Part shown: one piece after another, positions 34,563 through 49,500 of the stretch
Layout: each line of letters opens with the position of its first letter
Position numbering within the stretch: position 1 is the stretch's first letter
NCBI GenBank assembly: GCA_963669155.1
Contig: OZ022583.1
Coordinates: forward strand, 929,679 to 993,678
Direction of reading: 5' to 3'
Length of the DNA stretch: 64,000 bases
From: Arbacia lixula
Taxonomy: Eukaryota > Echinodermata > Echinoidea > Arbacioida > Arbaciidae
Notes under the pieces: model-generated
Database searches by the model: none
What the model saw: only the letters and a program-made list of their open reading frames with translations
Told to the model about the DNA's origin: nothing
Made by a program: the position numbers and the translations under genes

Positions 34563-37500
34563 GTAAGTTCGGCATGGCGCAACGTGGGTGTGGCGGCAAG
34601 AGTTCTGATTACTTTGGGCTAGGGTTGCTGCACAGTAATGTTATCATGGAAGAGGTGGGATTGTGGGGGCGTGGCTGCAGCGTAATGTTCCCGGGTAATG
34701 TTATTATGTAGATAGATAGAATAGGTAGATAATGGTTTATTGGGATAAAAACAACAACAACAGTACAAAATAGAAACACCTCGCGGCTCGGAGGCCGAAT
34801 TGCGTGTGTCTTTACAATGTCTACTGTATATACTTATCTATAATCTATAAACATGCAATATACCATTTTCGTTGTACATGCAAATCTTATTCACGTCGTT
34901 CGAAAATTGCTAACCCAGAGGTTGTCTGGGGTTTTACCGAGTAGCTACAACTACAGATTCAGAGTTCGTTCCAACCATTGAAACTGAATTGAAAATTCAG
35001 GTGATTGTAATAACGCGTTTTTCCACAGTCGCGGAAGGGGGGGGGGTTATTACTTTATTACCATGATTACGTAAACAGCATAAATATCTGTATATACGAA
35101 TGTGTAATATTACTATCTGTACATCATTCTGTATCACTCGTCATAATGGGAAACATTGCCCCTGTCGGGTTATCCCTGAATTGTTTTCTTCTCTCATGAA
35201 GCTTGCTGTTGCAACCAGCTCTGATCCATGATCAGATCAACGTGATCAGCCGCGAAGCCGAGGCCCTCCTATGCCTGTCAATGGGTAAGATATCCTGCCA
35301 ATTTGTCATCATTATCACTCTTATTCATCATGTTATTTCTGCATCAGAAAACATCGGTGATAGGAGTTTTATTAATCGATTATAAAGAGCTAACATGAAC
35401 TATACCTCGCAATCACCATTACACGATAGTATACACCGAAGTGCGACGCTTAGTGTGTTTATCATTAAACAGTGTTCCGTTAAGTTCACGACATAATAAT
35501 TATTTTCAGCAAGGTAACCCACTTCAGCCATAGGCTGTTCTTCAGAAGTACCGTGCAAGATTTAAACAATAAAGCATTACACATAGTGTATCACATAACA
35601 TATAAAACTAACATGTTAATATACAAACCCCTCCCCCCCCCCCCGAATTGCGCCTGTCGTCACTGCATGATTACAATGCTACATACTTGCACTATCAGCA
35701 CGGAGGAAAAGATGGTTAGATTTCTTTGTTATTTTCATATATTTATCATGTTATGTGTATTAACGCAAACAAACAAAAAAATCAAGCCAATTTTTAAATG
35801 TTCAACGGTGTTCAACATTGTATAATGAATATCAAAAATGTGACTGCTGGATTGAACAGCTATATAAACATACCAACAATATTTACGATAGCTCATCCAC
35901 CATGGCACACTGTCATCCCTCTATCTTACATACACGCATACATAGCATACCGAAATGAGAGCTTGAATGTCTTTAAGAAGGGCGTGCAATAAAGGTCAAA
36001 CCTGGGGCTACTTTTAAGGTAAGGGATGTAGTGCAGGAATGCCCCGAAATACAGTTTGAGAGCTCTTTATTTCATTCTCCTTCTATGTTATTAACTTGTC
36101 GGATGAAATAGTACCTTCAAAGTTAGGAGTAGCATTCTGTATACGATCTAACAGAAATGTTGCAAGCCATAGCTCGAAATTTACCAACCTTATGCCGTGG
36201 AGCAGCTACATGCGTTATTATGCTGTGGTATTCATTATCGTGTAACATTTTCTTTACCAACGCCTTTCCGTGATTACCGAGGCTTTTAATGTTTGATCAC
36301 ATCGTACCTATACTCCCTCGTGCGCATTCGCAGTTCGGGAGGAAATGAAATTACCTTCTTGCGTCCTTTAAAGAGGCTACAGAGCTAACTTGAGATCCGA
36401 GGGAGAGAGGGGAATGGGGATTGTGTCGCAGTTTGCACATGTTCCTCCTGTCATCTCGTACCAAGTCCATGCTCACTTAGTCTAGGTTCTAGCCGCATCT
36501 TATCAGCTCGAAACCGTTTAAACAGCGCGCTACGGAGCTGCGCAGATCAACAAATCGAGGTATCGCGCGATCTGCGAGAATTGCCAGCCCAGAGAGAAAA
36601 TTACTTTGGGCTGGCAATATTCTCGGAGATCGCGCAATCAATCGATCCGTTCGTTGTGCTCAGTTTCATAGCGCGCTGTTTACACGCATCGATCAAGCTG
36701 AACCTAGACTAAACACAGTGGGCTTAGTCTGCAAACACTGAGTCGATTGATCCAATTTCTTGACATATTCATCTGCCATCACAGACTAATATCAATCGGG
36801 ATAATCGGGAGGAATTGATGTGCACACATGATCATGATGTACTCTACAGTTTGATAGTTTGTATATTTGTTTGCCTGTGCTTAATCTATTAGCAAATGAA
36901 ACAACGAAAATAGTATAGTACGTGTGTACACGTAATAGCTTTAAAAGTCGTTTGGCTCAAAAATTTGGTGACCGCCACCCCCAATTCCCCCTTTTGCTTC
37001 CCTTCATCTTCAAGCTACTTTCATCCACACTGTTTTCCTTATCAGGACGTTCTACTATAATACAAATTCTTTTTCAGGTTACCTTCTCTACGACATCGTT
37101 GATCTGATCAAGAATGAACCCTTTATGAAAGTCTGGCCTCAGGTTCTGCACCATTCACTGGTAAGAATGATTATTTTCAATGTTATCACGCACTTCGATG
37201 GTTCGTAACAATACTGGCAAATTTAGGCCTAACCTTGACATCTCTAATATTGTTCTTTCTGCTGATTATTCTTATGTGGGGGTGTATGTAATATAGTCCA
37301 GCAGTTTGGCACTTATTTATGGTTTTCGCGTCCCCACAATTATTTGCCGTAATTCACGCCATAATAACTACTAACCTGTCTTCAACAAACTCCCAGTATT
37401 CACTCCTAGTATTCACTCCATCATCAAGTCAGTTTCACTTTCTACTTCATAAGAAACCTCTGAATTCTCATCATCTACCCCATTTTTTACATCCCGGTTG

Positions 37501-40500
37501 TTCGAGGAATTTTGACAGTTTGACTATGCATGACAGGCACAACAATGTCCTGTATGACAACCACACCTCTGAGTACTGCACGAGAGAGAAAGAGACGGGG
37601 GGGGGGGGGGGGAGGAGGAGGAGAGTATATAGATGCATGGGAGGGGATCAAAATTAATGAGGAAACAAGATTGAATGCGTGATAGAGCGAGGGAGAGAGA
37701 GAGAGGGTGTGTTAGGGGGGGGGGGGGTTAACTGGAAACAAACACGATAGATGACAAGAAGAGAGAATGTAGGTGGAGAGAGAGGGGGGGGGGGTAAAGA
37801 GAGAGATGAAGCCTCACCCTTTACGACGAAACGAAGGCAATTTTTGTTGTGATATCAGTCCTACATGCTACAAGCTGACACGTCAAAATTTAGAGACAGA
37901 GAGACTGTGGCGTGGAATTTCGCCCTTAAATACAACTTGAAAGGAACGAAGCTTTTACAAAAGGAACTAAATTAGAGGAAAGTACAGCTGTAGCTTAAAC
38001 AGCAGAACTGTGCATTTCTGTCCTTACGTCGCTACGTGGGGCCGGCATAGAGGGCTCTCAAGTGGACATATACTTTATAAAATGGGTAGCGTCTTCCAGT
38101 CCATTGATCTTCCTTTTTCTTTTCTTTATATCCCCTCAAACGCGAACAGAACTTGAAAGGAGCGAAGCTGTTACAAGAGGAACAAAAAAAAAAGAAAAAC
38201 GAAAAAAGAGAGGAAAGTACAAAGCTGAAACCGCATGGTTAGATTTGCGTAACCAGATTAAGACTAAAGGTCAGATAGGTATACAAAGATCAAGGAAAGT
38301 TCATCAGATTTAAGTCGTCTGTCCAAGACGTCTTAAAGTTTGATTTGAAAAAAGTAATGTGTTAATTCAGATAATGAACACATTTACGTAATGCAAACTT
38401 TCAGCTTGAAAAACAATTACAAATCAGTTACAACACTTATCAAGCAGGAATTGACACATCATAAAGTCATGGGATGTCACATTTTTAGAGACAGGTTCTG
38501 TGACATTTTTATCGATTATTTTTCTTGTTATAACCCTTGGAATATTTAATGAGATTGTTACTTTTGGACAATTTTGGATCTAAAACATGTTTGTGTAACA
38601 GATAATTAATTCAGAAAACAACAATGGTCATTGTGCATCAAACATGCCATCTTATTTAAGTCTCATATCATCACACAAACAAAAGCAAACAAAATTGTTT
38701 GTTTTACTTGTCATTTGTTTAATATATTTTTTACAATTGGGAAAGTGTGGTCACCTACACCTCAACAAAAAATCATTCTCAACATAATTAATGACACCTC
38801 GAAAACATATAAAGCACTAACTGGCGTCTAACACAAACTGGTATGAACTTGGACGTACACTGCCTTGCATGCTCATATGAATTACTAAGACCATGAAGAC
38901 TATACTCGTAATCGTCAAATTACACATTTTGAAGAACATTGCTCTCAGACGTATAATAGGTGTAAATCTTACATATTCATGAAACATCACAATATTTGAA
39001 ATCTTGATCGTACAGTGTGTCCCAGAAAAAAGGAAACCGGGATTCTGTGTTATTTCTCTAGTTGACTAAAAAAAATCAGGAAATATTATACACATCATTA
39101 GAAAGCACGGAGTTTCTTCTTTCATTTGACACCTCACATGATAGATAAGAGTCATGCGTTGAGGAGCAACAGGTGTTTAAAAAAAATTGTCAAAATCAAG
39201 TTATGAAGGACAAAATTAATGGTCAAGATTTGTAAGGAAGCATCAACGTAGTGCAAACGTACAACATTCATTATTCTGCGCAAAACGTTTCTGACATTGA
39301 GCACTTGTAATTGCTTGAAATCAGTCATGCGTGAACAATTCATCGTGAATTTGATACCAAACGAAAGAAGATACTTTACTCTCAAAATTTCTGTTATTTC
39401 TTTAATAATATGATATTTTATGATTACGTTATCGACCTCTAAAAACGGGTTTCCTTTTTTATGGGACACACTGTATATCAATGACCGATCACGCCTGTAA
39501 TTAAAATCGTGAAACGATAACCAGAATATTGAATTGTTGAGTTTTGAGAAATTCGGTTATCATTCAACTTGATAACTAAACGATTTTGTTTACATAAGCC
39601 AGGGATGTGTTGTGGAAGGATATGAAAAAAAAAACATTCTTTCTTTGAGCCCATGCGTGGCACCGCCGCAAAATTATGTGGTCTCAGCATGTGCTTTTCA
39701 CGTGTTTTAACATTAGCGAACAGGATTGCATAGCAACGTTTTCTCAGAGAGAACAAAAGAAATGTAGAGTCTTATTTCGCTTGTCCACTTCTGCTGGATT
39801 GCATCAATACTTTTGTTAGGAAAAGATATTTCAGCGAACAAAAATAAAAAGTTTTTTTAGTAAAATATCTCAGCTGCACGCAAATTCATGCAAACTCTGT
39901 TAATGAAAATAAACAGCTTTATATATTATATAATTTTGATAATGATTGAATCCGACATATCCGGAAAGTGAAGAAATTTGTTGATTATATAAGTAAGAAT
40001 ATTATCTCATATCTCCTTTTGTGCATCATTCAACAATTATTGAGAATAAAAACAAATACAGGATATTTAGTGGTGTTGCCCTTAACTTTCTTGAAAATTA
40101 CAAAAAAAATGTGATAAGAAACGCAACTTCGAGAAACAAAACAGGGAATTAAAGATATTGCTTTCTGTTAAGGGGTGTACCAAGGAGTCGACGACACGAA
40201 TTACAGCATGTTGTTACGAGACGGGCTTGACTTTATTCTGCTGAATTAGCCGTTCGATCTGCAAAACACAAATGAACAAAACAATAATAAGCACTTGCTT
40301 GAAATGTAACCTCATACATGCTTACTGAACCTTAATTACTCTGTAATTCTTACACCAAATTAAACTTCATGGCCTAAATCATACTTTATAACCCTTCATC
40401 TACCCTTACTGATGCATATTATGCCCTTAAATCTCTCTAACAAGTCATTTAGCCACTCGGCACATCTTCACCAATGTGTCTTAATTTCATCAGCATTATC

Positions 40501-43500
40501 CATCTAAATGATGCTTTATTTTACTCATAATCTATATCTGTATCGTTGTACATAACCCATAACTCAAATGCTTATTTCATGCATCAAAACAACATTCCTA
40601 GGTAATTAATCGCTTATTTTAACACTCTGACTTCACTCATTTGAACTCTAATACATACACAATACAGCGACGCAATTTATACTGTACAGTGTACAATCTA
40701 TATGTGTAATCACCGAGTGTGCAAACGTTCATAAACTGCCTTAAATTTCACTTTACACCTCAACATGACAAAATACATTCAAAACATACCATAAATGAAT
40801 CATCAATCTTTACTAATATGCATCATATTTTACTTACAACTTTGGGCTTATTCTGATTTTCGTGGATTTCTTGGGACAACTCCCGGTACAAATTCTTCTC
40901 ACAAACACATGAAAATAGGCTGGCAACATCTCAACGCCATCTCCGGCCAAACTAATTTAGTAAAGCGAAACTCTCGCTTCTGACGTCACAACTCTAAATA
41001 AGTTATCATAAAACTATTTCTGTCACCAACATCCCGGCCCCTTAAATGTGAAGCTCACATCTGAACATTTAAAACATTTTCTTTCAATCTCTAACATATT
41101 TACATTGACTAGCTAACTTGGTCCTTTAACCTTAAATGCACTGACCATTTATCAACTAGCACATGTGACTTTACCTTACGCTTAATTTGTTGCAAACTCA
41201 GAACAAGAGTTCTAAACATACCTTAACAACACTAGCTACTGAATACAAACATCCCTTGTCGTCTACTTTAAATCTAACCTTGCAGTACTCACATTGCATG
41301 TTTCCTAAATAAAAACACACTTATACAAGTTGCATGCAAATGTACTAATCCCAATAAATTCCCTGCTGTGCGGGCTAAATTCTTCCTTAACAAAACTTAC
41401 TTACAAATTAAGTCTACGTATGAATTCAACCTGCAATACACTAAAAATGCGCTTCTCTACTCATGCATATATCAAATTAAAATAATGGTACTGATATTAC
41501 TCTTTTCCAAACCATATCTCTTCAAACACGAATTTACACTAAAATCACTTCTTCCTGAAGTCAATGACTACAATTAATCACAATAACTGCTTCAAATTAT
41601 TATCAACGGAAATAATAAACCTTTACTATCTATTCAATCTATTTCCCTTTAAAAATATTAAATGCATGTCACATTATATCAAATAATAACAGTATGCAAA
41701 TAAGTTTACTCTTTAAACATATAAAATTTTACGACCAAACATTACTGATTCATTTTTACGTAATTATTCCAAATTCACCTATGGGGTGAATTAAATCTGC
41801 GTCCTCAACTTAAATTATTAATATTCTCATAACTATAATATTAACAATTCCTTAATCATAATGTTCCAATTAACTGCAGACCAAGATACGGTAATTTCAG
41901 TCTTATCAAAAAATTAAATCTTGAATATATAATTAGGCCTAAATTATAATCCTGTATCTAAACCTCATTAAACTACAAAGTAGTGTTCTAACTGTAGACT
42001 GCGATAGGGCAAGCTAGCTTTACTTCCAGACTCGTGGAAATTATCTCTTGCAGACCTTGATATACGCGAATTAGTCTCAACTGCAGACCTCGTCAACGCG
42101 AACTTATGTCTTATTTCAAAACTTTATCTAAACCTTACTAATGAACATGAACAAAGTCCATGCACTAATGTATCTAATTCTTGTGCAAAATGTTCACAAA
42201 TTCTTCTTATTGTGCATAACCTACATGTCCCTTTGATCATCTCTAATGTTCTGCTGATTCAATCAAACACAGTTTGTGAACCGGTCGCACCATTGTGTTT
42301 GTCTTGGTTTCCACCTTAACAGTTCTCACAAGACTGTCACTACCAGGGTAGGTTTCTACTACTCTGCCCATCAACCACTGATTTCTTGGCAAATTCTCCA
42401 TCACCAAGACAACGTCACCAACCGCTAGATTGTTCACTGGTTTTGTCCACTTTTGTCGCTTCTGGAGCTCAGGCAGATATTCGCGAATCCACCTGTGCCA
42501 AAAGATGTCCGCAAGATACTGAATCTGGCGCCACCTTCGTCGGCTGTAGACGTCATGTTTCCCGAATACGTCAGACGGGAATACGTTGTTCTGCCGTAGA
42601 AGTAGAAGATGGTTCGGCGTGAGCGGCACTGGGTCCTTGGCGTCATCAGAGACTGCGGTGAGCGGACGGCCGTTGATTACAGCTTCTACCAGACACATCA
42701 GCGTTGACAAGCCCTCGTCCGTGAGAACCTGCTGCTTTAGTATAGAGCGCCTATGATCTTCCGAGTTGTTCTGATCTGCCTTTCCCAGGAGCCCCCCATA
42801 TGAGAGGCAGTTGGAGGGTTGAACTTCCAGTCGATTCCTCTTTGCAGAAGGTGATCATGGATTTTCTGCTGATTCCAACGCTGAATCCCTTCTCGCAGCT
42901 CTCGATCAGCACCAACAAAGTTTGTGCCGTTGTCACTTCTGATGACCTCTGGTTGACCTCGCCGTGCTATAAATCTCTGCAGCCCATTCAGGAACGAGTC
43001 CGTCTCCAACGAGTGCAGTATCTCGATGTGCACTGCACGTACCACCAAACATGTAAAGATACAGCCGTACCTTTTCACTTGACTCCTTCCTTGTTTTACC
43101 AAGAAGGGACCGAAGCAGTCAACTCCCACATTGGTAAACGGTGGTTTCTCTGCTTTCACTCTGTCATCCGGTAGATCACCCATCTTCTGCGCACTCGGAG
43201 AAGCGGACATGATTCTGCATACTACACAGCTACGTAGTACGTGACGAACTGCTACTCTCCCTCGTATCACCCAGAACTGCTGTCTCAGCAATGATAGCAC
43301 ATGCTCTCTTCCACAATGAGCTGCCGTAATGTGGAAATGACGCACCAACAAATGTACAACATGATGCTTCTTTGGTAGGATGATTGGGTGCTTGGCTTGC
43401 TCTGGTAGCGATGCATTGCGAAGACGACCACCTACTCGCATGAGTCCATCATCAGTCATCTTTGGGTCTAGTTTTGAGAGTGAACTAGACTTCTTGATAG

Positions 43501-46500
43501 GTCGTACCTCTCCCTTCTTCAAGTTCTCTTCCAGAATCTCGTGCTCCTCTGGGAAGCTCCCTTTTTGAACATATCTCAAAATTGATGATTCAGCCTGTCT
43601 AAGGTCATCGGCAACCAGCTGCTTCATCATTTGCCTTTCTCCTCTCAGGTGTCTCATAACCCGATGAATCCACGCTACCTTTCTCTTCAACTTGTACCAG
43701 GAAGAGCATCTGGTTATCAGTTTGTCCATGACATCGTTGCACTCTGAATCTGATGCTGCGAAAACACCAGGTTTGATGTCTTTGACCTCCTTATCCTTTT
43801 CAAGGGTTGATCTCTTCAGGTCCGGTCCTGTAGGCCACTCTCGCTTGTCATACTGCAAGAAGTCCGGTCCCTGCAGCCATCTTTGACTCGACTGTAAATC
43901 ATCGGCTGCCAGTCCCCTGGAGACATCATCAGCTGGGTTGAAACCGGACTCAACATGGCGCCATTGTCGTGGTTCTGAGGCTCCATGAATGATTGCTACT
44001 CTGTTTGCAACAAAGGTGTGAAACCGTTTGTCTTCATTCTTCACATACTGCAAGACTATGGTGCTATCTGTCCAGTAGACTGTCTCACCTATTGGCAGGT
44101 CCAATTCCCTTCTGATCATCTGATCAAGCTGGGCGGAGAGTGCAGCAGCCATCAGTTCCAATCTAGGAATTGTTACTTTCTTCAGCGGTGCAACACGTGA
44201 TTTGGCGAACACCAAGCTTGTGTGTACTTGTCCTGTAGTGCTTGTCATCCTCAAATATGATGCTGCACCATAAGCCTTCTCTGAGGCATCCGAGAAGTGG
44301 TGAAGCTGATAGTCTCTCACCTCACCAAGGTCATGCGGCTTCAAACATCTGTTGACCCTGAAGCCTTCCATTCTAGGCAGCTCGTCCAACCACCGTTGCC
44401 ATCTCTGGATCAACAAGGCTGGTATTGGCTCATCCCAACCAAGCTTCATAGCAGTCAGTTCTTGTAGAATTAACTTCGCCTGCAGCACAAATGGACACGC
44501 ATAGCCACACGGGTCGTAGATTGAGGACACGATGCTCAGCATTCCTCTTCTGGTTAAGGGTTTGTCTTTGGGTGACATCTTGTACTCGAAGCAGTCCAGC
44601 TCGAGGTTCCAACTGACACCTAATGCTCTTTCGACTGGCATTGCTTCATGATTCAAATCTACTCCTTTCACTTCCTTGGCTCTCTCTTCCTCTGGAACAG
44701 ACTCCACCACTCTAGGATTATTGCTTGTCCATTTTGTAAGATGGAACCCTCCTCTTTGAACTAAACCTCTGAGTTCTGCAGTCAGCTGGATTGCAGTTCC
44801 TTCATTCTCGGCAGAGATCAGACAATCATCCACGTAGAAATTGTGCTCGACTGCCTTCAAAGCTGCAGGACTGAAGTCTGCTTCATTGTCTTGGCTCACT
44901 TGTCTAAGTGCAAAGCTGCATGCACTTGGGCTCCATGTCCCTCCAAATAAATGGACAGTCATCCGGTACACCTTAGGCTGCTGTTCCAAATCGCCATTCT
45001 TCCACCATAGGAATCTCAGTAGATTGCATTGCTTGGGTGGCACTCGTACTTGATGAAACATGGCCTTGATGTCGGCCATTACTGCAACTGGATGTTGTCT
45101 AAACCTCAATAGCACTCCAACCAACGCATTGGTGAGATCAGGGCCTTGCCGCACTTCAGAGTTTAGTGACCTCTCATTCTGGGTAGCTGCACAGTCGAAG
45201 ACGATCCTTGTCTTATCTGGTTTGTTTGGATTGAAGACAGGATGATGGGGCAAATACCACACCGGCCCCTCTGAATCCACTGCTGACTCAGGTACCTCCT
45301 CAGCATACCCTTCACTGATCAGCTCTGCCATACCATGACTGTACTTGTCGTAGAGTGTCGACTCCTTCGTCAGTCTCCTCTTCAAGGATTGTAGTCTCTT
45401 CTCTGCCATGTTGTAATTGTTAGGCAGCTTCGGTGGATCGTCCCTGAGAGGTATGGGTAGATGGTAGTGGCCATCCTTCAGGTAGATGTCGTCTTCCCAC
45501 ATCTTGATCACCTTCTTGTCATTCACCGACATCTCTGAATGCTTGGAGTGCAGGAACTCTGCTCCTTCCATCGACCAGAACTTCTTGACTTGGTCCTCTA
45601 ATGCGATGTCATTCGAGATGAAGCTTGAGTGAGCTCTGGCTTCCTCGCTGATCTGGAGAGGTCCGTTGAGGGTCCAGCCAAGAGCTGTCCTTGTGGCATA
45701 CACCTGTCCTTGCTGGCCAAATCTCGAATCCAACGGCACAAGAGCTTCTGGCACATCCTGGCCTATGAGAAGTCCGATCTTCGTGGACGACATGCAGGGG
45801 AAGGATATCCCATCCAAGTACTTGTAGCTACTCACATCCTCACTCCTAGCCAGGTTACTCGAGCTGATGTTAATATCCTGCTTGGTGAAGACACGGGGTA
45901 GATTTATCTTGCTACCTGTGGATGTCCCCTCCACCTGCAGACTCACCACCATGCAGTCTGTTGGGCTGTCAGCTTTCTCCAGAGTAGAGATCTTTAGTCT
46001 CTGCAGGTGGCCCTGTGCTCCCACTGCTTTTGCAATTTCCTCTGTACAAAATGTGCTTGTTGACCCACTATCCAGCAGAGCACAGGTGTCAACATATGTC
46101 TTGCCGTTTCCAGCTCTTACCCGAACAGGCACAATAGGAAGAGCCACTCTTCTTCCAAGCCCTCCGGCCCCTGTGGTGTTGCTGCTAACTGTTGGCTGAT
46201 TAGCACTACTGCTGTCCATTGGTGGATTGGTGGATTCTTCCTCAACATGGAGAAACTTGGTGTGCTTTCTTTTGCACCCTGGTACTGTGCAGGTTCTGCT
46301 GACTCTGCACCTTCCTGCCATGTGTCCTGGTGTCAAACAGTTGTAGCAGAGTTTCTTAGTTTGAGCAACCTTGAAGCGGTCAGCTGGCTTCAGGTCCCTG
46401 AACTTTTCACATCTGATAAGGGTGTGTTCCATGCTACACAGAGGGCAGGTCTTTGTATCTTGCTGCGGGGTGCTGTTCACTGCATATGCCCTGGTCCCTT

Positions 46501-49500
46501 GGTCTTTTCCTTTTCTGAAGGGCTGCGCTGTCATCTGATTGCTTGGCATCTTCCCCATCAGCCGGCCATACACGGGATCATTCACCTCATCGGCGACTTC
46601 CTGGATGAAGTCCACGACGTCCTCGAAGCGTGGCTGCCGGTATTCCTGGCGGACCCTGCTAACTACCCTTATCCACCTTCCCCTAAGATAGTGTGGCAGC
46701 CTTTCAATGATCTTCACAAGGGTAGTTTGCGAAGACAGTTCATCCTTGTGGCCCATGGCATGAAGTGTCTGCTGGCACACTCTGAGCTCGTCCGCCATCT
46801 CACGAAGCGCTACCTTGTTGTGAGGTAGGATTTTTTCACCTTCTGTGACCTTCCGCATCCATGCCTCGGTGATGTTAAGAGAGTTGCCAAATCGTTGACG
46901 TAGTAGAAATTTGGCCTGCTTGTACCCTTCTCCAGGATTCATTACCATACATCCATGCAGAACCTTTCGAGCTTCACCCGTACAGTTATGGAAGAGGTGA
47001 TTCAGCTTCACTGAAGCAGGGACCGATGTTTCATCAACGCTGTTCTCAAAGGCGCGCCAAAACTCCCAGTAGGTCAAAGGGTTGCCATCATATACCATCA
47101 ATTCTGCCCGCGGAAGCATCATTGACTCGAACAAGCGCTGCTGCTGTTGTTGACCTTCATGTAGCATCTGGACAAGCTCCGGCTCCAATGATGTGGCTTT
47201 CTTGACGGGCTCAGATGGCGATGTTTTGGACGACTCTGGTTCTTGATGGCTCAATGGGTACGTGAGCGTACTCTCACACTTTTCCGCAGGCTTGGCTACC
47301 TTCTGTTGCTTGACAACACTATGGCAGGATTTCACTTGTGATTTCATGTCCACAAAGTCAGCATACACCTGCTCTTCGGCTGTAGCTATTCTCAGCTTTG
47401 TCCTCATCATAAGCTGCACCTTCTTCTGGCGAAGCATCATCTCCTCCAGCTCCAGCTCTTGCTGTTCTTGCAGCGCAGCTGCCTCTGCCTCCAGAGCGGC
47501 CCTCCGTGCCATAGCCCTCATCCTTGATGACGACGACATTGAACTGGTCCTGCTGGCAACCTGACTAGCGGAATCGTGAGGGCTGATGTCATCTGCACAA
47601 ACCTCTTCATTGTCAGGGTGGGCACCGTCTTTGTGGCGAGCAGCCTGCTTGTCTGCGATGACATCTTCATTGGAATGGCCACCATCTCTGCTATCTTCTT
47701 GGCTAGCAATTTCTTGTTCCTGCACGAGGGTTTCTTCATCGGCAGTCTGGCTCAGCAAACTCATCTCGAATCCTTCTCAAGCGAGTTATCGAACTGATGT
47801 TAAGGGGTGTACCAAGGAGTCGACGACACGAATTACAGCATGTTGTTACGAGACGGGCTTGACTTTATTCTGCTGAATTAGCCGTTCGATCTGCAAAACA
47901 CAAATGAACAAAACAATAATAAGCACTTGCTTGAAATGTAACCTCATACATGCTTACTGAACCTTAATTACTCTGTAATTCTTACACCAAATTAAACTTC
48001 ATGGCCTAAATCATACTTTATAACCCTTCATCTACCCTTACTGATGCATATTATGCCCTTAAATCTCTCTAACAAGTCATTTAGCCACTCGGCACATCTT
48101 CACCAATGTGTCTTAATTTCATCAGCATTATCCATCTAAATGATGCTTTATTTTACTCATAATCTATATCTGTATCGTTGTACATAACCCATAACTCAAA
48201 TGCTTATTTCATGCATCAAAACAACATTCCTAGGTAATTAATCGCTTATTTTAACACTCTGACTTCACTCATTTGAACTCTAATACATACACAATACAGC
48301 GACGCAATTTATACTGTACAGTGTACAATCTATATGTGTAATCACCGAGTGTGCAAACGTTCATAAACTGCCTTAAATTTCACTTTACACCTCAACATGA
48401 CAAAATACATTCAAAACATACCATAAATGAATCATCAATCTTTACTAATATGTATCATATTTTACTTACAACTTTGGGCTTATGCTGATTTTCGTGGATT
48501 TCTTGGGACAACTCCCGGTACAAATTCTTCTCACAAACACATGAAAATAGGCTGGCAACATCTCAACGCCCTCTCCGGCCAAACTAATTTAGTAAAGCGA
48601 AACTCTCGCTTCTGACGTCACAACTCTAAATAAGTTATCATAAAACTATTTCTGTCACCAACACTTTCCAAGTTGACGGCAGCAAAATGACGGTGCCGCG
48701 CATGGGACATCAAAGCATTGAAGTGATTGTGGAATGCTTTTGACATTTATTAGCACGCTTTAGTATCCATACAGATGTTTGAATATATCATGCTCGACTT
48801 GTCCCTCCTTCCCCACACTTCCCTGCATAAACCATGGACCTGTCATGGATGGACTGCGCTCGGATAGACTTCCTTGGATCTATGATGACCGCCGCCTCGT
48901 AAAAATTCAAGACATTTAGGTGTTTCAAACAATACGCTGTATTTCTAATTAGGTAGTGCCTTCCTCTCTTATAACAAATATGCAAGACAAATTTTGGCTG
49001 TATTTAGAATCTGTATGCGCAGAAGATTTGAGAACCACTTCATGTACTGAAGTGCGTGTGCAGAAGTAAAACATCGGATAATAATACTAGTATTATGTGA
49101 ATGTCAGATTACATTGTTGCTTCGGTTTTTTTTTGATAAATCGTGAAAACTGTAAAAAAAAAAAACATGTCAGAGAAATGCCTCCATATCGCATATTGGG
49201 CAATCATATTTCTTTACAAATATCTTAGAAATCGTTTATTGAGTGTTTCACCTTCCAAGGAAACAACCTTGATTTCATGTGTGGAGATGTCCGAAAAAGT
49301 TACGAATCAAATTCTTTTTACAATTTTATCAAAATTTCATGTTCGCTCACCCCCAATCTACTTTCCAGTGTGTGTAATAAGATCAGCTATGAATTCCTAG
49401 CGAAGGCTGAACGGTTGACATAATTTTTCAAACCAGATTTTCTTTTGTTATTCAGAGGAAGGCACTGCCTCATTAGAAATACAGCGTATTGTTTGAAACA

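Larger units (their letters stand above)
40166..48663 (-). mobile_element. BEL/Pao LTR retrotransposon, young and close to whole
   Basis: 8,498 bp, coding on the minus strand, inside intron 3 of TLCD-like gene 1 and antisense to it. Both LTRs are 866 bp, begin TGTT and end AACA (in the orientation shown), and differ at only about three sites. A 5-bp target duplication, CTTTC, lies at 40161-40165 and 48664-48668. The near-identical LTRs mean a recent insertion, possibly still polymorphic. The element looks close to whole, with about one break. No envelope gene is seen in the 1.2 kb between the coding region and the 3' LTR. Confidence 0.96.

Noticed and set aside
46247-46828. 193-codon plus-strand frame and other plus frames over 42.4-47.9 kb
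   Set aside because: Antisense shadows of the BEL/Pao coding region.
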